This document shows positions 10,052-22,400 of a stretch of DNA of 64,000 nucleotides, in pieces. The notes below the pieces were generated by a model. The model saw only the letters and a list, made by a program, of their open reading frames with translations, was not told where the DNA came from and made no database searches. Positions within the stretch are counted from its first letter, which is position 1, and the number at the start of each line of letters is the position of its first letter. The position numbers and the translations under genes were made by a program. This DNA is from Paramacrobiotus metropolitanus (taxonomy: Eukaryota; Tardigrada; Eutardigrada; Parachela; Macrobiotidae): NCBI RefSeq assembly GCF_019649055.1, contig NW_026570338.1:310001-374000 (forward strand), written 5' to 3'.

Positions 10052-13015
10052 TCGGCCGGGTGGGTGGATGTGCGAGAGGTGGGTGAACCGTCGATGAGGT
10101 CGGTGATCTTCTGGGCGATGTAGAAAAATCTTAACATCCATGGTCTGCTGTATCCAGCTTCTAACGAACTAACATCCTTGGACCTCAATCACCTCACTTA
10201 CAGTTGAAATCAGGATCAGCTGAAACTGGTTTGTAACTTTTTTCCCTACCTTTACTACGGTTTGGTATCAGCACCCAGATAAAAAAATATGTTTTAAATG
10301 TTCACGACTTTATTAATCGGTCATTGAAATGACTTTAGCAATGTCTCGACTTGCGCAGCGCATTCTGGGGATGGTACAATGCTTATCAGCCACTGTTCTA
10401 CGATGTCACAGCAAAAGTGCACAGTTTTAGCGGTGTTACTTGATTCGCGAAGTCTACTATTTATTTATTTGATTCGCAAAAATAGTTAACGGCGCGCCGG
10501 CGTGTTACACTGTAATGAATTCACTTTAACAAACAATTCACAAGCGCAACTGTATCTGTACGTGTGCCCTTTTAGCAGTTTGATTCAGGATGTCCTGACT
10601 ATTATTCGGGCGGTACTTAGGAAACAAAAAACCACCTACTCCGAGAAAAAATTATATATAAACTGGCGTAATAGAGCTGTTTAGACAAAATTATACATAG
10701 CTAATTAATTGAGCACGAATTATTCTTGATATGTTTTTCCTGATAACTAGATAATTGTACCGTAATTGCTGGACATGGCGACAGATGCCAGTCGGTCTCT
10801 TTGCGCTGGACGCTTTGAATACTGTATCTTGGTGCACGTCTTGGCGATCCGTCGCAGCATATTCTGCATCTCCTGTTTCATGGCTGCAATGAAGAAATCC
10901 ACTCTCGGCAAAATATCCAGCATGTACAGCTTAGGACTAAAAAGACGCATACCGTAACCCCATACCCAGATATCCGTACGCATGTGGCAAGTGCACTTGT
11001 ACGACAACCGGATAGTTCAGCTGAGTCGTACAGCGCACTGCGCCGCATGCGTTCGGAATGCTGTGGGTGGGATTATGCGCCCTTTTTGTCCTACGCTGTA
11101 ATGCTCCAGACCCTTACAAGCCATCACTTCCTTAACATACGGGGCCACTTCCAGGAAAATATGCGCCACATCAGCCAGTCGCACGTGGCTCTTGGCGTAG
11201 AGGAGCTTGGGCGGGCGAGTGGCCAAATCACCGAGACATTTGCTCAGGTGGCGGATGCGCTGGTTGGCCGTGGTGATAAAGTGCGCGACGATGGCCAGCA
11301 AGTGGTTGCGCGGGTAACTGAACTCCGCTTGTTGGTTGGCCGGCTGCGGTGGCTCGTGGATGGTGATGATTTTCGGACTACAGACCAGCACAGCAAATTG
11401 TCCTCATACTAAAGTACAACTGCAGACAAAAATCAAAATAAAACAGTTACATTTTTTTTTCGAAGTCAAGCGATCTCTGAAGCAACACACCAGAAACCTG
11501 TTGGACACCAGAAACTATCGCGGTAGCCAGTGTACTACGATCCTATGCTGTTTACTGGTACTGGTTTCGCACAGGCAGTTGCGCCAAGAGCAGCTGCAGT
11601 GTCTGCCCTGCTCTTACTGCGCACAAAATGTTTTCGTAAAACAAACATTCAAATGCAGCACATCACGAAGAATACAAATTCGGCCGACACGAAGAAAAAT
11701 AATTGACGACGCAGTATACAGTACTGCATGTATTTTTTGTTCTTTTAAAGCCACAAAACTTTGATTATTCGTACCGGTCAACCTCCACATCGTGTTCGCG
11801 ACCGGCATGCGACGGCGACGCCATGGGAGCGTTCTTCCGGGCGGCGGTGTAGCGGTCCGGCACGGCGAAGGGGCGGGTCAGGGATTCGATTTAAGGCTGC
11901 CGGCTAAGGAGATGATCTTCTGCAGTTTGTTGGTAGCAAAAGTAAAAATTTATCGCTCTTTAATCGTACCCTCAAAAGAAAAAGCTGTGTATCACTGCCT
12001 TGGCATATACACCGGACATGTCACCATAAGTTCATAACGGCCGTACTTCGGGACGAACTCTCAAGCGGGAGGGCTTGCTCACTGCTTGATAAAATGATTA
12101 TATTTCACAGTTTTTCTGTGGTGCTGATAAAATAATTCCCGGCTGCGAGAATCTTCGTTTAATTATAAAAGTTTTACGATACCCACACAATCTTCTATAG
12201 GTTTTATAGGCAGCATGAGTAACAGTTTGGAAACGAAATTCTGCAAAAATAACTAGGCTGTTTCGCCAGAAATTATCTTTACTGTATATTACTACTACTA
12301 GCAACGGTTAATTTTGGGCACTGGTTTTGGTTTTTCGACATCACGCCATCGTACTACGATAACACTGCACTCTCCAATTCTAGAACAGTCAAGCCTTATT
12401 ATAGCGCTTGGTACTTCAACACTTTCATCGTCCGCCATGAATCGGAAACGATAAAAATGCTTTACTACAGAAATATTACAGTTTCAGCTGACTATAAAGT
12501 ATAAACCCAATTTTAATATGCACTGTCCAACCATCCTTATTTTTTCCAGAATATCTAGACTGTACGGAGGATGATGGATGAGGTTTAAACAAAAAAAGAG
12601 ATTATTAAAAATGGAACAAGCTTTACTAACTGATTTATAAAACTGATTTATATCTCGAAATTTGTCTATTTCGAAAAGCATGATTATTTGATTCGTCTTG
12701 TCCAGGGTGGCGATAACCACTTCACTACGTTCCTTCCTGTTTTTTCTTACGGGCAGCCCGCATATATCGTGATAATAATTATTCAGACAGCGTACTTGAG
12801 TATGGAGTTGAGCTCTTCGGCCTCTTCGTGGTTCATCTCCTTGCGCAGATAGTTGGTGATAAACTTGCTGATCTTGACGGAGCAGACGACACATACTGTA
12901 AGACGGTGGTTGTAGATGCCATTTCCCCGTCGTCAACCAAGAGAAGCTCCCAGCAAACAGGAAACATGCGCTCCAGCTGCTTCTCGTCTTCACCGACTGT
13001 ACATGTTCGATAAAC
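10052..13015 (-). pseudogene. Decayed partial duplicate of unc80 (introns retained)
   Basis: Collinear matches to the functional gene in the same orientation: 10052-10122 to exon 19 (15481-15550); about 10370-10465 to intron 18; 10745-11400 to exon 18; 11401-11763 to intron 17; 11764-11935 to the 3' half of exon 17; 12541-12585 to the 3' end of exon 16; 12785-13012 to the 3' end of exon 10. Exons 11-15 are absent. Reading frames are broken and about 150 bases are inserted in the exon 18 copy (about 10930-11098). Because intron sequence is also copied, this arose by DNA duplication and not by retroposition. It is too decayed to encode protein. Confidence 0.85.
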
Positions 13016-13325
13016 TTGCATACATATCATTACGATTTACGTATCTGCAGTGAAGCTGAAGATTACGGTATCCGTATATCTGTGCAGTTTGCAGTGCTCA
13101 GAGGCCCAGGGCAAATGTTGGCCTCCACTGACCATACGTGACAAATATATGGAACAGTAATGTGATAAGTACAGCTTACGTATTACAGCACAGTAATGCT
13201 GCTTGCTGGTTACCAGGAACGTACGGGCTTGGCTACTCGAAAATAAATCAAACATTTGGACATGCGCATCGGAATGTTGATGTTAATTCTCGTAGTTCTC
13301 GCTTTTTGTCCGTTCGTTTTTAATA
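13013..13325. other. Spacer, no gene seen
   Basis: Sequence between the unc80 pseudogene and the MITE-like element. No repeat or coding signal was recognised. Confidence 0.35.
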
Positions 13326-14066
13326 GATTGTGTTCGCAAGCGCAAAAAGGCTTACGATATGCGGTACGATATACGATAGGCTCTTGCACGTCATCATGGC
13401 GTACCCTTATCGGACCGTCTGACGATAGGATTGACGATAGAAAGCAAAGCTATCGTCAAGCTTACCGTTAAGCCCTGCGAAATAGCAACCGCTCTTAGTG
13501 GCGATTGCATCGACTGGCACGGCTACAAGTGCCAACTCACGAAACTTTTGAGGTATCAGAATAAGTTCGAATGGTTTTTGATTAACAAACGGAGTAAATC
13601 AGAAGAAAGACAATATTAAAATAAGTTTTTTGATACCACGTGAGGGCAGTTTGTTCAAAAACCAATGGTTTTGCAGCTGTTTCAATTTACCATGCAAAGC
13701 CTACGGCGTTGTTGGAGTACTCAGCGCGAACTTTTTACTCGAACTCCGTAGACGCCTGTTTTAACTTCAAATGTTCATAACAACGCTCACTGGCGCTCAA
13801 ATCTAGCAGCTTTGGTGTCAAAACAATAATTTATAATTTAGTTTCATCGGGTTCACAACTAAAAGCAGTTTAGCACAAACAAGCCCCAAGGGTTACTGAA
13901 ACTTTTTACATTTCACTTCGGAGGCAACATTCGACCGTATAACGTTTATCGTTTGTCGCCTGTGATGAGAACGAACACTATAAATTACCGACGATATGCT
14001 TACGGTACGGTGCTGCATCGTATCGTACACCGGACCGTCTATCGTTGGTGTGTGGCGAACACAATC
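13326..14066. mobile_element. MITE-like element, TA target duplication
   Basis: Starts GATTGTGTTCGC and ends GCGAACACAATC, an exact 12-bp inverted repeat, with TA directly outside both ends (13324-13325 and 14067-14068). Sub-terminal regions share 'acgatatgc..acggtac' and 'cggaccgtct' motifs. There is no transposase frame. TA duplication with short inverted termini fits a non-autonomous Tc1/mariner-type element, but the inverted repeats are short. Confidence 0.6.
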
Positions 14067-14896
14067 TAATAAATTTAGGTCTACGATCTGACCTCACAGT
14101 AAACTGTGTTTCTCGATTCTGGCAATCGTGATCATAGCTGCTTCGTGACCTCGCATCCTTTTCAAACCTGAACAGTCAGTTGCTCACTGGAAGCGCTGAA
14201 TAAGCAATTCCAGTTGAGATGCTTCGAGAACATCGTAACAGAGCTAGCAGCCGTTCGCGCTTCAGGATTTTCTTGAGATAGTGTTGTTGTCCAAGAGTTA
14301 TGAGAATGCTGTAGTTTCAATTAATTGGCGAATGTGTTATATTTGTACTTAAAATCGGTGGAGAGACTGTACAAGGTTAAACGAACCGCGGGCCGAGGTG
14401 TTGATCAATTATTTAATTGTTTAACCCATTTTTTCTCCCGTGGAGAAGTAATCCGGCTGAGCAGACACTGGTCAGCCAGTCCATAAAGACCAATCTATTG
14501 TAACGGGGGAAAACACCGGCAACCGCTGCACAACGCAGGCACCGGCGTCCAGAAGTAAACACAGAAAACCATGAAAAGAAAAAAACCAGCACGAATCAAA
14601 GATGAAGGTGTGAGTGTCAGTGTGTGTCAGTAGGCGACAAAATCTGGAGCAGAGTTCAATTGAGAGAAGAAGAGACAGCGCAGAGCATAACAATCCAACG
14701 GAACTTCAAAAATCCTTTCTCTGTAACATATGCCAACAGAATGCATCGGGTTTGAAATCACCAGTAGTGAAACGCACGTCAACGGTGTCTCCGTTGTCCA
14801 ACCAACGGATCACCGGAAATGGACCGCGTCAATAATTCCAAAATCTTTTCCAATAAATCTCCAGTCAAATTTCCACTGGGTAGATTTTCGCAAAAT
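14067..14896. other. unc80 downstream region
   Basis: Convergent flank of unc80. Short open frames only and no recognisable domain. Likely 3' flank or intergenic sequence. Confidence 0.4.
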
Positions 14897-14902
14897 TTTA
14901 TT
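14897..14902 (-). terminator. unc80: Poly(A) signal AATAAA for unc80
   Basis: The plus strand reads TTTATT, so AATAAA lies on the minus strand about 60 bases after the unc80 stop codon. This implies a very short 3' UTR. Confidence 0.6.
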
Positions 14903-14960
14903 CCTTTACTAAGATTCCGATTAATTGTTAATGGAATCATGGGGCTCGAAATTCCGGGTA

Positions 14961-16440
14961 TTATTTCAGCAGAGAAATCTCTTCATCGTCGTTCAGTGAC
15001 TCCACACTGTGCGTCCGCATTGGGACGTTGGCTTTGATGGACGGCGGGCGTGCCGTGTGCACCACCGACACCGTGATGACCTTGCTGTTGACGTTGTTCG
15101 GAACGACGTTGTCTTCGCGCGGCGGCCGCGTTAACTGCACCATCTCCAGCGCCTCCGGGACTTCCGAGCTGTTGACCTTTCGCATGGACGCGTGGTGGTG
15201 ATGCGGCCCGGTGTGCTCGCCATGCTGTGCTTTCTGTCGCGTCAAGGTACTTCGTTTCCGCTCCGGCAAGCGACTCTCCACGGCGTTGGTCTCCGATTTC
15301 TCGATCAGCACGGGGATGACGATGGGCGGCGAGCGGCGCCCGCCCTGGGAGGACGACGAGCGGTCCTGTTGGACACTTTCTTTGCGGCGCCCGTAGCGGA
15401 ACCGCCCGAAATCAGCCAGGCGGTAGACCCCCTCGGTCTCGCCCTGGGAGCCCTCCTCCCCGGCGATCTGGGTGGGGGAGCGGCTGGGCGGGTGGATGTG
15501 CGAGAGGAGGGTGAACTCGTCAATGAGGTCGGTGGTCTCTTGGGCGATGCGGGCGAAGACCTCGGCATTGGAGCGTTCGGCGGAGATGGTCCCGGTTAAG
15601 GCGCGGCGGATGTTTCCCTGGATGAGCATCTCCTGTTCGCCCTCCTTCTTCGCCGCTTCGATAATCCGCAGGGCCAACGGGGCGAGGTGGACGAAGAGCG
15701 CCGTGCGGTGGACGATGGTGTACTCCAGGAACTGCCAGAACGCCAGACCCCCGTTGCCCTTTTCGGCGTAGTCCTGGATGGATTTACTCAGACGCAGCCA
15801 CTCGGATCCGAGCCGGCCTTCGTAGCACGCCACCACCACTTTCAGTCCGAGGAAGGCGACGCGCCGAGATAATTCTTGGTGGCGGCTGGCGGCCAGTTGC
15901 TGCGATGAAGGCACGATGCTGGGCGGGTTGGACATGTTGCTGTTGGTGCGGACGATGTGCTGGTTGACGGCCAGCTGTTTGGACGTCAACTGCTTCGACA
16001 CGGGCGGGTGCAGTAGCGACACAAGGGTGCGGACGATGTAACGCAGGTCCTCGATGCGCATGGGCGGGAGGTCGGTGCTCTCACTCCCGACGCGCAGGAC
16101 GAAGGGGAAGAGGAAGCAGACGACGAGGCGCAGGAAGCGGTCGCTGAACTGCGCGCACAACTGCTCGAGGTTGCAGTACTCGCGGCCGGCCTGCAGGTAG
16201 ATGGCGGTGAGGTCGATGGTGGCGTCGCGGAAGACGGCAGGGACGGTGACGAGGGGCGGGAGGGTGGAGATGGTGCCGGCGGGGATGGGCGAGGCCAGGA
16301 CGGTGTCGCCCGAGGCGGCCTCCCCCAGGGTCAGGTGGATGCAGGTGCCCGTGATGGCGCGCAGCTGCGGCATCAGCGCCATCAGGTTGTTGGTGCATAA
16401 TGTGCGGGATAAGCCCTGGATGATCTTGGCCGCGGCGTTC
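14961..16440 (-). CDS. unc80: unc80 exon 19 (C-terminal, residues ~2771-3263)
   Basis: Starts after 'ccaacag' in phase 2 (completing Trp before NAAAKIIQG) and ends at TAA 14963-14961. Contains LMPQLRAITG, FPFVLRVGS, LGLKVVVACYE, WQFLEY, then a low-complexity Ser/Arg/His tail ending in an acidic stretch (NDDEEIS). About 70 bases of it recur in the 10 kb pseudogene. Confidence 0.95.
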
Positions 16441-19400
16441 CTGTTGGCGAAATTAGAACTGATTTTAGCGGAATTTAACTGAATTTTACGGATTTTATTT
16501 GATAATGTAATTACAAAAATTAGGCATCTAATCGCGGCATCCATGTTACACAATTTTAAAGAACTTTTAAGTGAAATCTCCTTTAGTAGGAAACAATTTA
16601 TTTAAAAAATTATGAAATTTTCATGTAATTACCGTACATTTAGCCACGACGCTCTTGTTATACAACTGATGTTTTACAGGAAAAGGTTTACTAAGGTTCA
16701 CTGTGCCCACCCGTAATTAGTCAACATTATTTTACAGCGCATATAAGAGTCGATAAAAATTCTAAAATCTAAAGACCTTTTCCCTTAGACATCCATCATT
16801 CATCCATATAAAAAGTTTTTGCGAATTTTAGACCGGTTTATTTCCGTAATCATGCAACCAACATTACGACTTTTGCGAAGTATTCTCGTGTTCACATTAG
16901 ATATCAGCCATTGTTCTACAATTTCACACCAATATAACACAATTTTAGCGGTAATTCCACGTGATTCGTAAAATTGTGTTCGGAAAATATTATTTAACAG
17001 ACCAGACTTTCCGTCCATTTAGTTAGTGGTAGACATACCAATCCGTCTCCTTGCGCATGCTTGACGCCTTGGAAATCTTTGTAAAGGTCTTCTCGATGCG
17101 TCGCAGCAGATTCTGCAGCGCCTGCTTCATGGCTTCGATGGAGAAATCGACGGTGGGCAGGATGTCCAGCATGTAGTGCTCCAGACCCTCACAGGCCATC
17201 ACCTCCTTATCATACGGCGCCACTTTCAGCAGGGTATGCGCCACGTCCGCCAGTCGTACGTGGCTCTTGGCGTCGAGGAGTTCGGGTGGGCGGGTGGCCA
17301 GATCGCCGAGGAATTTGCTCAGATGGCGGATGCGCTGGTTGGCCGTGGTCAAAAAGTGGGCGACAATGGCCAGCAGGTGGTTGCGCGGGTAACTGAACTC
17401 GGCTTGTTGGTTGGACGGCTCCGGCGGCTCGTGGATGGTGATGATCTTCGGTCTTAACACACCACAACATTAATGATCTTGCTACATGATACCAGTAATA
17501 AAACAAAAAAATCAGGAATAAAAAACAAACTGAAAAGTAGGAATGTCTAATGTCCGATACAGATTTCAGAAATGCAACGCGCTACAGACCTGACCAAAAG
17601 AGAAAATTAGATAGCCAGTGTACTACGTTTGTTCTGTATGTTGACTTACGTACTGTGCTTGTTTCGCACAAACATCTTATCGAAAACAAGTTACAGTGTC
17701 TGTCTGGTTCTACTCCTCCCTAAAACCAATATACAAATGCACACAAGTCCATCTAACTGCCGACAAGCCAGGCAGTGAAGAAGGTGCGAGCCGCACATAT
17801 CGGCGCCGAAAAACATAACATTTTGATCATCATAGGAAACTGTCACACTAATTCAAAAAAGAAAAAAATCTAAATGTAAAAGGGCAGCATTTTCTAACAT
17901 AAAAATGTTGCGATAGCACTCATAGGTTTCAGAATTACGCCGCACTGCAGCATTACTAATTTCCGATGACCACCTGAAGCAACCCGTGTAGAGATACTAC
18001 ACCAGTATCTTGTTTTATAGTACTTGGGTCGCACACGCAATTGATCAAGACCAGCTGCAACGCTTGCCATGCTCCTACTTCACGTAAATTATTTTCGAGA
18101 AACAATATAAAAATGCCGGGCAAACAAGACGAAAACATTTCCGATTCGGCTCGACAAACCACACTACCAAGGAAAATATCTGACGAAGCAGAGTACAGCA
18201 CATATTTTTGGTTTCTTTAAAGCCATAAAATTTGGTGAAATTCTTACCGGTTGGCTTCCACATCGTGATCGCGACCGACATGCGACGGCGACGCCATGAC
18301 CACGGAACGTCCCTCGGGGGCGGTGGGGGAGCGTACCGGCACAGCAAACGGTCGGGTCAGGGATTCGCAGGAGAATATAAGGGATTTCAGACTCCCGGCC
18401 AATGAGATGATTTTCTGCAGTTCATCCTTGGCGGTGCGGGCGCTGTCCGCTGGCTTCTCGTCATACCACACTTCCTCGTTCAACAGCGTCCGCAGCACCT
18501 GCAGCATCTGCGTCCCGCGCGGACTCTCCGCGCTGTCGAAGGCGATCACGGCGATGCAGCTGCTCACCGCCGAGGTCAGGATATTCTGCGCGGTGAGATC
18601 CCCCATGTCGGTCTGGTAGCAAAAGTCCAACGGCTGCAGCGGCTTCTTCACGTCCACCTACGGGCAATACGTCAGAAATTTGTTTCGTATCCATGCGTGA
18701 CAGTATAGTAACCGAAAACCGAGTATTACCATAGTGGTGTGCATTCTTGAAAGAAAAAAAGGTGCCCGTCAGGATTTTATGCGTACGTACGTAAATGAAT
18801 TTCGACCGTGTTCGCGCAATCTCGTATAAATTTGCAGGCTGATTTGACAAAATATTCATAAACCAGCGAAACCTGATGCTCAGGGTTAGTCTTAATGCTA
18901 CTGTGTCTGTCTGTAATTGGTAAATAACGATATTTACATATAAGTTGATAGAACTGATATTAAATCAATGCCAGAATATTTTGGGAAAAAACTATTTCTG
19001 CTATGGACGCTATGCTGCTGCTAATTACGCAAATCGCGTAATTCAAGCAATCAGAATTTTTGTTGCGGCCCGACATAATTCCATTACACTACGACTTCAC
19101 TACGACAGCTTGTTTCATGCACGCCCGTTTCAGGGGCAGTATTACACAAAGATACAAGCCCATTTTCAAACCTGTAGACCGCTGTAAGCGCGATGCAGTG
19201 AATAAGCGCACAGTTAAAGGCTAGATTTTATCTAATCTACACTGGATGCATTGGCGTAGAGCACTCAGTCTATCTCATACTTGTCTCTCTCACACACCCT
19301 CACACCGCAGTGGCGTTAATGACCAATACGCCGTGACGTGCCGAAGCACCTTGAATGGCTCAAGCCCACGTTTTTCAAATATCCCGCTTACAGCGGTCTA

Positions 19401-22400
19401 CAGGTTTGAAAACGGGCTTGTACTATACGCACACTATAGTATTCACTGAATACTATAGTATGCGATAGTTCCCCGCATTCTTGAAACAAAGAACGTTGAC
19501 AGTGGGGATCGTAATATATTTGTACTAAAATGAATTTTGCCAGTTTCCGCATTATCTCGCATATCTGTAAGACAGCACGTAAATTTGCAGGCATGTTTGA
19601 AAATATAGATAGTACTTAGTATGTCAGCGCTTATGATTATTGTTATTCGAGTGGCTACTGTGTATTGCCCAATAAATCACGAACTAGTTACTGATGCAAT
19701 TATTTGGCTAAAATCAACGATATTTTTTATTTACATAAATTTACTATTAAATTATTGCCATCTTATTTAGCGAAAAATAATTCTCACATCAAAGTGGGTG
19801 TAATCACTGCATTCTGCTTCAGCTATCAAGCGAATCGAAAGATGCTTAGCGACTATTAATTTTGATGTCTGACCATTACACTACGACAACACACCGTTCC
19901 AAATGTGAGAAAAACGAAAGCAGCCTTCGCATTAGCGTTGCCTACAATTATGCAAAGCATCACAGACACCCGTACCTTTTCGAGAATATCCAGACTGTCC
20001 AGGGGATGATGGATCAGCGTGGCGGCAGCTGTCTGGACGACCTTGGACGGCCGCCGCGCGAAGCGTTCCAGCGAGAACAGGATCTTCTTCATGTGCTGCC
20101 GTTTCAGCGGTTTAATTCCGGTATCGGCCTGACTTAATTCAAGTAGCCCGGCGGCCGAGCCGAACATCTGGAGGAGGAAGGGGTTGCGGTGGAGGAGGAA
20201 GAACTGGCTGCAGGCGAACTCGATGGTGTGGATGAGGAGGTGGTTGGTCTGGTGGGCGGCGTACATGCGTAGGACGGTGGGCATGATCAGCAGGAAGCCG
20301 GTGGAGGCGAACAGGTGCTTCATGTTCTGTGCCAGGGTGATGCACGTCGCCAGACACAAGCGAAGCGTCGCCGAGTCCTGGCAGTGGAGCACCAGGACGC
20401 CGTTCAGAACGGACAAGAGCATCTGGATGTCGGCGTAGGAGAGTTGGACTTCGGAGGTGGGTCGGGAGAGGTTGCATAGTAGATGGGAAGCCAGCTGTAG
20501 AAACCACCGCCAATGGCTTGTATTTTTGAATTGTGGACAATTAAGTATCTTAATTCAATTTAATTTAATTTGAGCCAGAGCAGGTAGCCCATATCCGGTC
20601 AAGGTGACAATCTAGCAAGGGATTTGAACCTCACTGGATAGTGGATGCAACTAATAAGCTTCGCATAATATCAGTTGTGATGCTTGTATTTCGGCACAAG
20701 CATAACAACGGACATTATGCAAACCAAAGTTATGTAAATCAAAATTTAATTTAAATTTGTGAGAACAAAATTTTTATAAAAAAAAGGTAATCATCTACAG
20801 CAGTTGACTTTTAGTCGCACTAGACAAACGTGACAACTTGTAACTATGAACAACGACCCATATCATACGGTGCCACTGCACTACGAACAACTTTTTAACC
20901 ACACGAACGCTAAGCCGAAATCTCTGACCATTTTAAATGCTGCAGCTCGTAAGTCGTATGCACTCTATTATACAGCTTATAAAATACCACATGCGTCTTA
21001 TCTTACCTGCACCCAGGCGTATTTATGCATGACATCAATCCCCAGGTACTCCGACCCGAACGGTCCCTCCTGGAACTTGACATCGCACTCTAGCGCCTTC
21101 CGGGGGAAATTCGGGATCTTCGTGAGCCCGTCATCCAGCACCAGCGTCTGCTGTTGCTGCGCCGCGGTATCTGAGCGTTCCTGCGCGCTCAGAAACAGAC
21201 TATGCACCAGGAACACCTTTTGCGCCTCCAAAAACAGATTGTGGTAGGCCTGCAGCTGCAGCTTGGAGAAGCCCTCCGTCCCCGGCGACCGCATCAGATT
21301 CAGCTGCGGGTAATAACTCCTTCGAAAAAAGTACACGTCCCTCACGTAACCACTGGGATGGTGCGCCCGCCCCGTGCGCTGGTCACATAAAATGTAGTTC
21401 TCCCGGTCGTTCAGTGGGATGGAGAAGAAATCCAGCGCTTCGGTTAAGAGTTCCTGGAACTGGGTGTCCTCGCTGACGGGGATCTGCGAGGGGATCTGGG
21501 TGAGGTCGGGGCCGTGGACGATGACCTTTTTGGCGCCGGGGACGTTGGCGGTGAGGAGGAGGTGGGCGTCGCACTGTTCGCGGCGCAGGATGGTCTTGAT
21601 CTCCTTGAAGGAGATCCCGTCGACGGAGGGGACGATCTGCCACATCACCGACATGACCGCTTCCACGCCGTGGTAGTTGTTCTCGTTGGGGTTCCGCACA
21701 TAGGACATGCAGTAGCCCAGCTGTTAAGCAAATCGTGAGGGTTAATACACATGCACGCTATCTATCTCATTCCCCCATTCGCCTCGTCTAAGAGTTTCTC
21801 GCTTTCGTAATAATCTTCTTGTGTAGCTGAGTGGTTAATGTATATGTGAACAGGTACCATATTTGGTAGTTTTCGCAGCATTCGAAAAAAAAGAACTTGA
21901 CTCTGACAACGGAATATCTCTAGCATGACAATCTAAACGGCATGTATCTCAGCTTATTTGGACCGAGGCCTGAGCCGCTTCACTACATAGCTACGCCTTA
22001 TTAATGCCATTCCGCACTGCTAGTTTAATTACTGGCTCGTGGCCGTAAAATTAGTAATTCAGTGGAACGTACCAGATGATTGAAGATGGTGCAGGCGGCC
22101 TGCGGCGGCAGACGCGGCATGAAGGCCAGTAGTTTGCGGATTTTGCGCAGGATCAGCGCCTGCTTCTCCTTGTTGCTGACTTTTTCCAGGACGTAGCGCA
22201 GAAACAGCACGGCATCCTCCACGATGCCTTCCCAGATGGTGTGGAAGGCCAGATCACACACTGTATAAAAATGGTATCAGGATGCTGACGCAGCCAGATT
22301 TTTCGGCGCTTATCGCCGAATTCATCCGAATATTATCATTACACCCCACCATAATTTTTAAATCTACCATTAACTGTAACACGCTACAGAAACAATGATC

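Noticed and set aside
10052-13015. Retroposed (processed) unc80 pseudogene
   Set aside because: Intron sequences are copied along with the exons, so a DNA-level duplication is required.
20610-20640. tRNA-like B box (gggatttgaacctc)
   Set aside because: One key base differs from the GGTTCGANNCC pattern and no cloverleaf or A box is nearby.
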